Shown here piece by piece: positions 45,566-57,755 of a stretch of 64,000 bases of DNA. Numbering within the stretch: the first letter of the stretch is position 1; every line of letters begins with the position of its first letter. This DNA is from Vicugna pacos (taxonomy: Eukaryota > Chordata > Mammalia > Artiodactyla > Camelidae). The stretch spans positions 79,763,001 to 79,827,000 of the forward strand of contig NC_132993.1 of NCBI RefSeq assembly GCF_048564905.1, given 5' to 3'. The translations under genes and the position numbers were made by a program. Below the pieces are notes generated by a model. It saw only the letters and a list, made by a program, of their open reading frames with translations, made no database searches and was not told where the DNA came from.

Positions 45566-46549
45566 TTTAAGAATTATATTGCCATTAAGGATTACAGTGG
45601 TGGGGAATCAATGATTCTCCCAAGGAATTATTTTTTAACTCAAAGTTTGGAAAACTTGTTAATAGTTATTGTAGCATTTCACTTAATTGGATTCCATTTT
45701 TTTTTCTGAAGTCGAAGTAACTAAAGGATATCATTTATCTTGTTTAACTGTTTTCAATTACATTTCTTCCTGTCAAGTGGCATTTTTAACATTTGTGGCC
45801 TCAGAGGCAGGAGAGGGGTTAAAAAGGAGAAATCTCTCCCCACCCAGTTGTTTAAAATCTTCGCAAAACATTCACTTTGTTTGCTTCTGTGTGTTATGAA
45901 TGTAGGACCACGTTGAGTTTACTCTTAAAAATCTTTAATTTTTTCCACACAATTCAGTTATGTCAGAACTCATGGATATATGGCTCGGAAATAATATGGT
46001 GATTTGGGGAAATGAATCACCGTGATCTTCGACAAAATACTTAATGCTTTGGAACATCAGAAGTGAACGTAACACTTGGTAAAGGCAGTGTTTTTTCGCC
46101 TGGAGCTTGCAATCCACGGTAGTACAATACATCTTCTGTCTTGGCTTGCCACGACTTCCATACCTACATCCCTCCTCTCAGTGACACTGTGAATCAGTGG
46201 GAGGAGACATGCTCATTGCTCAGGTGGGTGAGCTGAACCTTGACAACATCTCCTGCAGGAGCCCAGCAAGGGGGTGGGTTGGGCTGGAATTAGATGTAGC
46301 CTGTTGAGAGGGAGTACGAGCGAGGGGTATGCTAGAATTAAAGAAAGCAGACAAGGGCGTGAGTTAGATTTTGTGCATTGAGATCTTTGAAGGTTTCCTC
46401 ATGTGTTCACACCTCTCTTCCTTTTTGCTCATTTGTTTTTGTTTTTAGGGGTTGCAGGTTTAGGTTTATGATTCCAGAACAACCTAAAAGACAGTCTAGC
46501 TCACATCCAACATGAGTCTGAGCCACATAGAAATTTGGATTTCAGGATT
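45566..46549. other. Unassigned sequence
   Basis: No gene or clear repeat is recognised. Confidence 0.45.
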
Positions 46550-46550
46550 T

Positions 46551-46574
46551 TACACACACACACACACACACACA
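46551..46574. repeat. (CA)n microsatellite
   Basis: About 12 CA units. Confidence 0.9.
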
Positions 46575-46849
46575 TGCACAATTCAACCGTTTTTCCATTC
46601 AGGAGTTAATTTTTTTCATTTCACAAGAGGTCAAAGCTTGCAAAACCACTAAAGCACTTGGAGTTTGACCGATCGCTGTAGAATTCCACAGAAGAAGTGT
46701 CCGGTCCTCCAGTGTGTGTTTCAGAGCATCAGACTTCTGGTAGACAAGAGGTGCGTCGTGTTCTCAGGGGCTGGAGCTCTCCCTCTGGGGCCAAATTTTA
46801 GCTCTGTTCATTCTTTAGTACCTTTTACTGCTCTGGGGAATACTCATTT

Positions 46850-47855
46850 AACAATTTTTTTTACCTACTTATACTTGACATACGATATTTTATATTCGTT
46901 CCAGGTATATAACATAGTGGTTTGACATTTTTACGCCTTATGAAATATCACAATAAGTCCAGTTACCACCCATCACCGTACACGTTGTCATACCATTGTT
47001 GACTCCATCCCCTGTGTGCACATTACACCCTCATGACGTGCTGATTTTATAGCTAGAAATTTGTATCTCTTACTCCCTTTCACCTATTTTGTTCGTCACC
47101 CCACCATCCTCCCCTCTGGTAACCATCAGTTTGTTCTCTGTATCAATGAGTCTATTTCTGTTTTGATTTCTTTGCTCATTTGTTTTTGTTTTTTAGATTC
47201 CACGTATGAATGAAATCATACAGTATTTGTCTTTCTCTGTCTGACTTATTTCACTCAACATAAACCCTGTCGGTCTATCCAGGTTATCACAGATGGCAAG
47301 ATTTTCTTCTTTTTTATAGCTGAGTAGTATTCCATTGTATGGCTATGCATATGTGTGTATATACCTAAATATAGATATGTGTGTGTGTGTGTGTGTGTAT
47401 ATATAAAAAAACATCTTTATCCATTTATCCGTTGATAGGCACTTAGGTTTCTTCCATATCTGGGCTGTTATAAATACTGCTGTAATAAAACATGGGGGTA
47501 CAGATATCTTTTCAAATTAGTGTTTTCATTTTCTGCAGATAAATACCCAGCAGTGGAATTGCTAGATTATATGCTAGTTCTACTTTTAGTTTTTTTGAGG
47601 AAACTCCATATTGATTTCCTTAGTGGCTGCACCAATTTATGTTCCCACCAATGGTGTATGACGATTCCCTGAATTCTACCAAACATTTAAAGAAGAGTTA
47701 ATACCTACTCTTCTCAAATTATTCCAAAAAAATCTGAAGAGGAAGAAATACTTCCATACTCATTTTTTGAGGCCGTCATTACCCTGATATCAAAACCAGA
47801 CAAAGATACGACAACAAGAAAAGAAAATTACAGGCCAACATTCATTTTTGGGGGG
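46850..47855 (-). mobile_element. Old L1 with 5' inversion
   Basis: From about 46,850 to 47,660 this is antisense L1 3' UTR and ORF2 end ('tagctgagtagtattccatt', 'cagcagtggaattgctagat', 'gtggctgcaccaatttatg'). At about 47,662 it switches to sense ORF2 reverse-transcriptase sequence, which reads PEFYQTFKEELIPTLLK in the plus strand, then loses frame. The 5' part is thus inverted relative to the 3' part, as twin priming produces. A GT microsatellite at 47,377-47,398 grew within it. Confidence 0.85.
47377..47398. repeat. (GT)n microsatellite inside L1
   Basis: A short GT run flanked by TA alternation. Confidence 0.85.
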
Positions 47856-48159
47856 CTCTACTACAGGTGATTTTTCTGCTTGGCTGAAAAAACTCTTTGT
47901 CCACCTAGAATTCAAAGTATCTGAGACTAATTGAAAGGCAAAACCATCGATTTTGTTAATGCCGTCTCTTCTCTGTTGTTCTCAGTTTTCCTGTATTAGT
48001 TGGTACTTGGATAAATAGCAAGTCTTTCCTTCTAAACCAGTGTGGACTCGATCTGCAGGACTGCTCCATGGGTGAGGCCCGGTGGGGCCACAACCTGGAA
48101 GTCGGAAAAGCCAGACAGGAGAGGAGGAGGGTCTGAAAACAAGTGTGGTGTCGTGGGGG

Positions 48160-48265
48160 TGTCATGATTGGCACCTGGCAGGTTCCAGGGGAGATAAGGG
48201 GATAGAGCTGGGATTCAAAGTCAGGCAGTCTGAGTCCATGGTTATGCCTCTCCACCCGCTCATTT
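48160..48265 (-). repeat. MIR fragment
   Basis: 'agagctgggattcaaagtca' and 'gcagtctgagtccatggtta' match the antisense MIR end. Confidence 0.6.
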
Positions 48266-48339
48266 CTGCACAGGACGTCACAACCTTTCATCCACCTCAG
48301 CTCCTTCCTCACCCTCACCTCCCACATTAAATGAATGGA

Positions 48340-49085
48340 CAGAGCTCATGGGATCCACTTGGGTTGAAAAGCTCTCTGCCTGTTCTTGCTTCCAACCTCC
48401 TTTTCAGGCTGTTGTTCCTCTCACCTGGGCTGTGGCACTAACCCATCTCCTTCTAGGCTTCCTGTTCCTGCTTCCTGTACATCAGCGCCTGTCAAACAAA
48501 TTTCACATAAAAGCCCCAAATGTAGAAAGACAGTGGGACTCTGATTGAAGATTCCCACCTGCTCTGTGACGACTTTGTCCCCCTGTGCTGGCCTTGGTGC
48601 TTCACTGGAAACTTTGGGGAGTAAAATCCACTATGAAGGATTATTGGATAATTTCCTTAAGGCACAGCTCTAGTGTGTTCTTCCTGGTTTCAAAATTTTC
48701 AGTGGTTCAAAGACTTGGTCCTGAGAGCCCCCACCTTGACTTTCCCGGATTTGTGTATGTTCCTTCATTCTTCCCACTGAGATGCTAAACTCTAGACGAA
48801 CTAGACTACTCACCTTCCTCCAACATCTGTTGTTTCTTTCCTCCATACCTTTGGATTCTCACCACAATTTCTGTTTACTTAAACCTCATCCATCCTTCTG
48901 AAACAACAGCTCCTCCAGCAGGCTCCACCCATCAGCCTAACCATCTGAACCCTGAGAGCACGCGGCCCCCCCTTTTTGGCATCAACCTTCTCTGTTTGTT
49001 TTAGGGTGGTTGTAACCCGTGTTCTGTTTCCCCCGGATGATAACCTCTCAAGGGTTATCCTCTCTAATTTCCCTTTGGTGCCAGA
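48340..49085 (+). repeat. L2-like diverged sequence
   Basis: A C/T-rich stretch with L2-type landmarks ('caggctgttgttcctctcacc', 'actttgtccccctgtgctgg', 'ttttcagtggttcaaag') in sense order. Assignment is by general pattern; edges are loose. The open frames on both strands here show no domain. Confidence 0.35.
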
Positions 49086-49329
49086 GCTAAGCACACGGCC
49101 TCCAGCCTAGACCCGGGGCCCACACACATCATGCAGATAGTGAAAGTAATTCCTTCCTTCAACAGTGGTTCTTGGGCGATTGTTAGGCAACTTTATTGGT
49201 CCTGGGGATGCAAGGTCCCAGCTGTCATGGCACTGATAGCAGGTATGGGTACATGTGAGCAGATATGACAAGGTCCTCCTTCTCAGCTGAAGTAAGAATT
49301 TCATATAGTTAGAGAAGTTTTAGAGGAAA

Positions 49330-49480
49330 AAGGTTGTCAAGTCCAATTGACACAAGCCCCTTGTTTTACCCAAAGAGGTCAAATGATCTGACCAAGTTCA
49401 GTGACCAAAACTGGGTGAGAGGGACCCCATTCTCTGGGCTTTAGGTCATAACTCTTAGGCTACCCCTGACTGGTCCCTAA
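49330..49480 (-). repeat. MIR fragment
   Basis: 'ttttacccaaagaggtca', 'tgaccaagttcagtgacc' and 'aaactgggtgagagggacc' follow antisense MIR. Confidence 0.55.
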
Positions 49481-50364
49481 GCAGATACCTGGTTGGTTCA
49501 GAAAAATGTGCAAAACAGAGATTATTCTTTGCAAAATTATCCTTTTATCCTATTTTCTCTGTCCATTGTAATAATGCTTGTCTTTTCTCTTTCCTTCCTT
49601 TCCTCTCCCTCCCCATTCCTGCCAGCAGCCCCCCTGCCCCTCAACGATCACATGAACACGGTATGCAATAGTATTACTCTGGTTAATAAATTACCTGTGA
49701 CATCGCCTAGACCCTGCAACTTCCTGAGGTTAGGAGTTGGGGAGGAAACCTCCTCCCATGGTCTTTAGTGGATGCATCCTAGCTTGAGCTGTCTTGTGTG
49801 ATTAAGGTGCACTCGAGTGAATTTTAACAACTCAGGAAGATGGGGTTGCAGCCGGCTCCCAGTGGGAGAGAGAGTTTACACAGCATACAGTATGGCTCAT
49901 GTTTTAAAAGCATACCTGTATCTAGACTTAGGTGTGTTTTGATTATTTGTTGCGATTTCACGGGATACCTGGGAAGTCTGAACATTTGTAAATGAGCCTA
50001 CGCATGCTCTGTATTTTTAACACAAGGGGAATGTTAGGAAAATTTAAGCCATGACTTCTTTTTTTGGGGTTAATTGTGTTGGTTGTTTTAAGGGTGAGCT
50101 GGAAGAAGACAAGAAAGAGTAGACCGCCACATTAAGCTTAAAGACGCCACCGTGGGAAGCCCAGCAATGGGCATTAGAGTGTGGGCTTAAGGAGTTAGAG
50201 GCTGTGTTTGAAGTAGTGTGAGTTGGGGGGTAGATCTGAATAGCATTTCCGCTTTAGCAGACTTCTCATGTCGTTTGAAGAATAGTATGGAAGGTTTCTG
50301 CTCTTTGGCGCCAGAGGAAGGAATTTCCCATTCCGTGTGGAGCTGTAAGGTCCCGGTGGATTTA
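49481..50364. other. Unassigned sequence
   Basis: No gene or clear repeat is recognised. Open frames at 49,493-49,768 and 50,195-50,473 carry no domain. Confidence 0.4.
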
Positions 50365-50475
50365 TGTCCTCATAAGCTACGTGAGGCAGGGGCTGTATTT
50401 CCACCCAGCCTCTAAAACAATGCTTTACGCATAGTAGGCGCTCAGGAAAGGGTTGCCAAGTGTATGAATGCACAG
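50365..50475 (+). repeat. L2 3'-end fragment
   Basis: Sense L2 tail: 'gtgaggcaggggctgtattt', 'cgcatagtaggcgctcagga'. Confidence 0.6.
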
Positions 50476-51637
50476 GGTTCCCATTGAGGTGTGGTCCAAG
50501 GCTGTTCAGGTAGGTGGTTCTTGCTCCATGTTTATTGCCATTCCCACCTTACAGCTCCCAAAGCGACAATAACTTGTACCCTATGAGCATATGGAGTATT
50601 TAGTATTTCTGTATGTGGTGTCAACTTTCATGTCATAACATACTATATGTGTCACTGCTTAAGTTACAGTTGTTTGAGGAAACCACAGGCATTTCCCATC
50701 TAAAATAAGCCCTTGTCAGCCATCCTAGTCTATGCAGGGGTGACAGTCACCGAAAGACCGTTTCATGCCTAACTCCCTCCCCTGACCCTAGAGCCCCAAT
50801 TTGGTAGACACATCCAGTTACAAGCTTCAGTGCTGATTATAATGACAATTCTGTGCTTAATAATCTTTTGGCTAGTAACACTATGACATTAATATTTCTG
50901 AAGGCCACTTTCATATTTGCTGTTGCTGTGTTGGGGGTAGTTTATTACAGCTACACTTTGAAAAAGGGGAATCGATTCAAGAGTTGGTCTGGCTCCGTGA
51001 GATGTCCCTGGGGACAGTGACACAGAACACACGCATTGCCTCATCCAGCTTCCTGCAACCAAAGATGAAATGCAATGGCTTTGTTTTCCTGAAGTACATC
51101 CCATAACTTTTCCTTTTCTGTTCATAACTAGAGACTGTTTAAAAGGGTGTTTCTTGAAGCTTCGAAGGGGAACTAAACCTCATCTTGGTTCTTCTTGTAA
51201 TTCAGCTCTGTATATAGAAAGCCAAGGGAAGGAGGCAGCGTGCTGGTGATGGGCAGGTGGGGGACGTCCACGGAGTCAAATGCTCTCTTCTCCAGGGCCG
51301 GGCAGCTCAGTTCTTGTGGATGCTGGAGCGCACTGTTTACACCGATTGGCCTTAAGCCATCAGATATTTCCATTAGTGTTACTTGAAGCTTAGAGATCCA
51401 TGTGCTGTGCTCTGTAAGGGAAAACCACGGCGTATCTGTGTCTTTCTGAATTAAGAGCATCTTACTGTTAAGACTGACTTACTTATAAGGCTTTTACCCC
51501 TCTGGTGATCACTTAAACAGCTGATGAAGCCAGTCTGATGTTTGACCAATGCTTACTCCATCTCAGCAACTAGCATCATTCCTCGTCACTGTATTTCTTC
51601 TGCTAAAGGTCCTCTCTTTCTCTCTCCTGCATTCTTT
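50476..51637. other. Unassigned sequence
   Basis: No gene or clear repeat is recognised. Minus-strand frames at 50,889-51,125 and 51,173-51,460 have no recognisable domain. Confidence 0.4.
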
Positions 51638-51639
51638 TT

Positions 51640-51873
51640 TTTGTTGAAGTCTAGTTAGTTTACAATGTTGTGTCAATTTCTAGTGTACAGCATAATGTTT
51701 CAATCATACATGTAGCTACATATATTCCTTTTCATATTCTTTTTCATTAGAAGTTACTGCAAGATACTGAATATAGTGCCCTGTGCTATTACAGTAAAAC
51801 CTGTTGTTTATCTGTTTTATATGTAGTAGTTTGTATCTGCAAATCTTGAACTCTCAATTTATCCCTTTCCGCC
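51640..51873 (-). mobile_element. 5'-truncated L1 3' UTR, antisense (type A tail)
   Basis: A T-rich start, then 'gaagtctagttagtttacaa', 'gtgtcaatttctagtgtac', 'gcaagatactgaatatagtg' and 'tctgcaaatcttgaactctc' give the reversed L1 3' UTR. No inversion. No convincing target-site duplication was found. Confidence 0.9.
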
Positions 51874-52626
51874 CCAAGGTTCTCTCAATCCCTTCTACAT
51901 CTTCCATCTTCTCCATTCTCTCAACACACACACACCAGGCACATCCCTGCCTTCCCAGCTTACAACTAGTAGATCTTAATCTCCATCTTTTACCTTTGGA
52001 GCCCTGGCCTCAAGACTGAACACTCAGGATCTTTGTTTCTCCTTTGGAAGTCATAAAACACATTTGTTGAAATGGAATAAAAATGCACCCAAGTTTTACT
52101 TACAGAATCTCTGGAAAAGGCTGGGGCTAAAGGAGGCATTCCCCATACTTTTGTCCATGAGTGTCTTCTTGGCCTCTGTGCACAGAGACTCCTGGCTCGG
52201 TGCCTGGTCCAGGCTTATCAATAACCTGACCTTTCCTTTCCTTGTATCTTCGAACACCTCAGTCCTTGGCAAGTCAACAACCTGTCCAGTGCTCTCTGTT
52301 CAAATAGTCTAACAAGTGAATTCATACCTAAGTGTAAAAATGTGAACTACCATCTAATATTTCTATTTTAAAAGGACTTTCTTGGCCTTACAATATATTA
52401 GCCTTAAGATTAATTTAATGGTGGGGATACTTGTTGGAGAGGTGAGAGGGATGTTTCTGAGTGAACAGCTCACTTGACCTGTCAGCACATACCACTTAGA
52501 AGGCCGCTTTCTCTGCCTTTATGTGATGCCTGTTTAAAAAAGACTTCTTACACGTATAGCAGCCCTCAGTTTCCGTACTGAGACAAAATACACTGGAATG
52601 ATCATTTTGCATCACAGGCAATGTGC

Positions 52627-52631
<5 letters not shown>
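51874..52631. other. Unassigned sequence
   Basis: No gene or clear repeat is recognised. Confidence 0.4.

Positions 52632-52663
<32 letters not shown>
52632..52663. repeat. (GT)n microsatellite
   Basis: About 16 GT units, with imperfect GT flanks. Confidence 0.93.
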
Positions 52664-52664
<1 letters not shown>

Positions 52665-52689
52665 ATGTGTCTTAGGGTAGAGTTGAGAA

Positions 52690-52985
52690 CAGGTGATGAT
52701 AATTAATTACTTCATATGCTTTTAATTGAGTGCCTGCTATGGGCCAGGTGCTATATAATGTACTGAGGATAGAATGACAACCAAGAAAATTGTGGTCATT
52801 GCCCATACCTAGATTTTAGTGTAGATAAGGAAAGAGATGAAACATAAGTTTAAAAAAAGACAAAGAAAAATCCTAATTTGTGATAAGTACTGGGAAAGAA
52901 AAAATATTGCTAAGATGGTGAATTACAGTTGAGGGTGAGAAACCTACTTTAGATGGGGAAATAGAATTCCATGTTTAAGCTAAGT
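52690..52985 (-). repeat. L2 fragment
   Basis: Antisense L2: 'gagtgcctgctatgggccag', 'gtgataagtactgggaaag', 'cctactttagatggggaaa', 'taagctaagtcatgaagg'. Confidence 0.65.
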
Positions 52986-53009
52986 CATGAAGGTTGAATG
53001 GTCAGCTTG

Positions 53010-53262
53010 TGGAGAATGGGGTGGTGATTGTGGTGGTGATGATGGTGGTGATGGTGACGAAGATGGTGGTGGTGATGATGCTGGAGATGGTGATGAAGAT
53101 GGTGGTGGTGATGACAGTGGTGGTGGTGATGATGATGACAATGGTGATGAAGATGGTGGTGGTGATGACATGGTGGTTGTGATGATGGTGCTGATGGTGA
53201 CGAAGATGGTGGTGGTGATGATGCTGGCGATGGTGCTGGAGATGGTGGTGGTAATGGTGAGT
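53010..53262. repeat. GGT/GAT minisatellite with higher-order structure
   Basis: About 250 bases built from GGT, GAT and GAC triplets. A longer unit starting atggtgacgaagatggtggt occurs at about 53,051 and again at about 53,194, a 143-bp spacing, so the array grew partly by duplication of a larger block. It stays open in several frames (Asp/Gly-rich, Val/Met-rich and, on the other strand, His/Thr- or Ser/Pro-rich), which follows from the three-base period and is not evidence of a gene. Confidence 0.92.
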
Positions 53263-54239
53263 ATTACCCACAATGAAGTTTAAATCTACTCTATGGTAAA
53301 AATAACAGAGCCATGTTAGTCTTTGACATTTTATCTAAGAAGACTCAGATAATAACAATTAGAATGATATTAAATAACTTTAATCGTACCTTTGCCTGTG
53401 AACAGTTTGCTCTTGAAAGTATGTTTAGTAGCAAAGGAACAAACAATGTATCTATAGCTTATGTAAGTTCTTTTGTAGATGATGAATTCTAGAAAAAACA
53501 AAGTGACAGCTATTATGCTTTCTTCTTCATGCAAAATCCAGGAGTTTTGAAACCAGGTTTTCAATATAGGACTGGTTTTGCCTTGAGGTCAATGATGTAC
53601 AGGTATCAAGGAGAAAAATAATATTTTAGGGCAACAGACTGATTACTGATCTGCTGTTTTGGTAATTTATTGATGTAGTCAATTTCTTTAAAGCACTAAG
53701 CTCATTTTCATCTTCAGGGGGAGTTTCTAAGTATTTCCCAATGATTATCTCCCACTTCCCTGCCTTCCTCTTCTCACTCTTCTCCTCTTTCTCTTGCCAA
53801 AACATTCTTAGCATAGATTTATGAAGGTTTTGCTAAGGATCAGGTATTATTCAGTAATGAACAGAGACAGAGTTTTAAAATTTGCTGATTTATTCATCAT
53901 CCATGGGAGAGCACTTGTGGAAAGCCGACACAATTTAGTTATGTTTTGTTTTTGAGTTTGAAAGATTTACTGTCATGGAAAGGATCTGTTATTTTGTTAA
54001 CAGGAAAAAACAAGATATAATACATCATGTACTACATGCTTCAATTTTATAAATAATTCAAAAATATAAAAAGTGTATCTAAATATTTATATCTGCATAC
54101 AAAAGCCATCAAGGATATACTAATATGTCAGTCTCTTACTAGTGGGCTCTTTTGAGAAAATTTTATGGTTTTTCCTTCCACAAGTTCTAAAATTTCAGCA
54201 ATGAAAGGGATACTTTTGAAATAAACCACAAACCAAACA
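53263..54239. other. Unassigned AT-rich sequence
   Basis: No gene or clear repeat is recognised. Confidence 0.4.
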
Positions 54240-54680
54240 ATAGCTTGTTTTAGCCTTTGACCTGGTAATTCTAGTAATTTAGAAAATAACCAGAGATCTG
54301 GGTGAACAAATTGTGTCCCTTTTGCCACTTATATCAGCACTCACATGAAAAAGAAGGATCTGCTGTCTTAAAAGAGGGGAGTAGTTAAATATATGGAGGT
54401 AAATCCATAAATCATGTGAATTAAAATTACGTTTTCAAAGAAGTTGAAGAACACTGGTGTATGCTTACAATATAATGTGTAATGTGAAGTGAAAAAAAAT
54501 TAGTTTATGGAGTAAGATACTAATTATGTAAAAAAGGTACTGTATGTGTAGGAAAAAAGGCCATAAGTAAATAACCAAGCTTTTGGCAGTGGTAACTTCT
54601 AGGTTTGGGAAATCATGTTTCTCAATTTTTCAAGTAACAGGCATTCCCTTTAAAATGAGATACATAAACACTTTTATAAT
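54240..54680 (+). mobile_element. Old L1M 3' fragment
   Basis: A diverged sense L1M end. It has 'ggtaattctagtaatttag' near the start, 'gtagttaaatatatggagg', 'gtaatgtgaagtgaaaaaa' and 'gcagtggtaacttctagg'. Confidence 0.45.
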
Positions 54681-55379
54681 TTTTAAAAAATCAGAAGATG
54701 ACCCAGACAAGAATTCATTTAGATGTTTTGGTGAAAATAATTAGGCCTAGAAAACGTTGCTTCCTCTGTGTTCATTCAGTGACGTTAAGTCAATGGTAGC
54801 AAGCAGTAGCCTTGAATTTCTTGGACGCTTCTTATAGACTGTCTTAACTCCAGAGAAACACAAAGAAATCTCAAGATTTAGCATTGAATTATTGGCTTAT
54901 CTAAGCAGTTATAAGCTTGGATGTATTACTGCTAATATTATTATAAGAAACATTATCAACTCTTGTCAGTTGATCAGAGGAGTCCAGTCAGGTTAATAAG
55001 TACCAGAGGGTTTCCTGTAGGTTTTCTTGCATGTTGGACATATGGGATAAGAATCAAATGTATTAACCTCAGGGTCCCTGTTAAGCTACAGGACAAACCC
55101 AGCGTGTGACCTGAACCCATCACTCCGGCATCCCTGGACCTCGGGCTCAGGGAAAGGAGACCTGTGGATTAGCAGTGCCCTGCACAGAAGCAGCCCTCAG
55201 TAAAGAAATGACTGATCGCAGGGCACCGAAAGCACCTTCGATCTTGTCTATGTCTCATTCCACTGTTTTAATTGGAGAGAGGATACTTTATACATGATAT
55301 TTATGTAGATGGTACCTGTCTAGGATAAAAATGTAAAAATGGGAGGAGTAATTGTATTAATAGTAATAAGAAGATACTG
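54681..55379. other. Unassigned sequence
   Basis: No gene or clear repeat is recognised. Confidence 0.4.
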
Positions 55380-55480
55380 AAAATTACAGCTGCCAATTAT
55401 TGTGCCCCTGCGGTGTGCCAGCCCCTGCTTGAGCTGCTGGCATGAGTCTTTTAGTTAATCAGTGACGCCCACCTCTGATT
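55380..55480 (-). repeat. MIR fragment
   Basis: 'ctgccaattattgtgcccc' and 'ggtgtgccagcccctgcttg' fit antisense MIR. Confidence 0.5.
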
Positions 55481-57516
55481 TGCTCTGGGACTTGACCTTT
55501 CCTGATGGTCGTAACATGTAAGAAGACGCAACTTCCAGGCTCTCAGCATCTACGGTGTCGAACGCCCTTCACCCCCCTGTCCACCTCGTGGACTCGGTCT
55601 TGGTCTGTGCCCTGATGGTGTTCCTCCATGTCTGTCTGAGGCGGGTGAGATCCAAGGTGAGAGGAAGAACAAATCCTGTAGGGTAATTCTGTCACTCACC
55701 TCATCTTCATAATCTTCCCTGAGCTTCCTCCGCTGCTCAGCCGGGTATTGATCGTGTCACAGGCTACAGCTGACCGAGGCAGGGGGCTTGAAAACCTCTC
55801 CTCCCCAGCCTGGCCAGTGCGCCTGTTTCAGCTCCGAGAAGAAAAGCCTGCTGTGAAAACAATCAGTGCATTTGCTTTAGATCTAAGTGATTCCAACTAG
55901 GTCGATGCTTCATGCTGACGTGTTGAAAACATGTTACAAATTTCTCAGAGCTTGATTTCCACGGGAACATTGTGGCGTGTGTCTGGGTGTCTGAGTGTCT
56001 GCCGCTGTTGTTTTTTACTGACGTGGCCAACAGCCGCTCCCTGCCACAGCATACAGAAGCAATACAAAAACGAAGGCTTTTGTCTGCGTGGATATTTACC
56101 ACGAAGGCCTTAGGGGGAAAAGGGGAACCGCGCGCAGGTCTGGCAGGAAGTCGCGCGTTAGTTTGATCTGCGGTGGCGCGGTTTTGATCTTGCTTGTTTC
56201 ACTCCGGAAGTGAGTATGGTCCAACCTTGACTAAGTTCAGATGGGAGAGGATGGACCAGCCGCCAGTTTGGTTTCGATTTCTGAGATTTTTCTTTGTTTT
56301 GGCACAGACTTTCCTATAAGGCCAATCATGTGTAATAATACTGAGAAAGGCCTTTTATTCTGAAAGATCCATCGGATCTCTGCAAGTGTATGTATATATT
56401 CAGAAACCATCACATCTTGGCCTCAAATGACAAAATGGGCATTATAGAAAGGAGTTATCCTCACCCAAATTAATATTTACTCAATCTCTGGCCGGCACCC
56501 AGGACAATATGAATTAATTAATTTAATTAATAATTTAATATAATCTATTTATTAATATAAATATACTTTAATTGCAGAATGTACAATAACACATTTTCTT
56601 CCTGAAAAATAACCCCCAGAGGAAGGGAATTCTTCACTAGCATTTATGTGGTGTTGGGGGGCACGATATAGTGAGGGTCCAGTTTCAAAGTATGGGGGCG
56701 GGGGCATTCATAAAATTATTATCCCTGATCACATTTCTAGGCTCCTCATCCTGATTATTAATAGCAGAGCCCAGGATTTGTTAAAAACAAAACAAAGTTA
56801 ATCGACAAGCCGCACCATCAAAATTACTGTTCCTTTATTTTGAGACGAAGTCAGAGGCCTGACATAAGTGTGCTTTGTATTTTTCTTGGGAGATCTATGG
56901 CTGAGTCAGAGTCAGAGCTCAGTTGGTTACTGTTTCATCTGCCACCTCCTGCAAAAACTATGTGTGTCAGTTTGGCTGAATTTTCTTTGCAAGGCCATCA
57001 TTTAAATCAAATGTTGGGGTTTTCCTCTGGGCGTGAACTTTCTGGGGTTGTCTTGCCCTGTTTGCTGTTTACTATCAGGATGCTAAGAGGATGTTCTTAT
57101 AAAGATCCAAAAGGAAGTGGCAGAGTTCTCTTCTTCAGGTATTTTGTTGATTTTTCGGAATGCCTACCAACAGGAAAATCTCCACAAAACTCTAATGTGT
57201 GAGTTTATTGTGTAAAATCCGAGGGAAAGCACTGTCATGTCTCCTTTACTCAGATGAGTGAGATCTCCTTTTGCTCTGAACTGTTGCTTCTCCAAATGGT
57301 TAGATTTATTTTATACCAGAGTTATTCCTTCTTTCATTAGCTGCTGCCACCTCTGGTTAGCTTTCTATCAGTGGGTGATATTACGGTTATTTTGCTGGAC
57401 ACCTACATTAAGTACGTGTTGTCTGCATGCTTGACTATTAAAGCCTGTATTCTAAATCCTCACTGCTCATAGATGAGTTTTTATTTGCTTTTTTAGTATT
57501 TCATTTAAAAATAAGA
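55481..57516. other. Unassigned sequence with moderate CpG content in part
   Basis: No gene is recognised. Between about 56,110 and 56,215 a small cluster of CpG sites (gcgcgcagg, cgcgcgtta, ggcgcggtt) stands out but is too short for a CpG island. A 120-codon plus frame at 56,840-57,202 shows no recognisable domain. An AATTAATTA-rich stretch lies at 56,513-56,570. Confidence 0.45.
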
Positions 57517-57755
57517 CAGATTTCCCTGTGCTATACAGTATAATCTTGTTTACCTATTCTACATTTTGAAATCCAGTGTATACAAGATCTTATGGTAGCT
57601 CACAGAGAACAAAATGTGACAATGAATACGTTGATGTTCATGTATAACTGAAAAAGTGTGCTCTACACTGGAACTTGACACAACATTGTAAAATGATTAT
57701 AACTCAATAAAAAAAAAAGAAAAAAGAAAAAAGAAAAATTGCATATAAACTTAAA
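57517..57755 (+). mobile_element. Short 5'-inverted L1 (type B tail)
   Basis: Left part 57,522-57,576 is antisense L1 3' UTR ('tccctgtgctatacagtata', 'tgtttacctattctac'). From about 57,579 the sequence turns to sense 3' UTR ('cttatggtagctcacagag', 'tacactggaacttgacac', 'aactcaataaa') with an A/AAAG-rich tail. aaaaataaga before 57,517 and again at 57,756-57,765 may be the target-site duplication. The two parts lie next to each other in the L1 consensus, so the break was small. Confidence 0.85.

Noticed and set aside
52980-53283. Open frames of 62-98 codons rich in Asp/Gly, Val/Met or His/Thr
   Set aside because: They are products of the three-base period of the GGT/GAT array on both strands.
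56840-57202. 120-codon plus-strand open frame
   Set aside because: No recognisable domain, no CpG island or splice context; its length is within chance for 64 kb in six frames.
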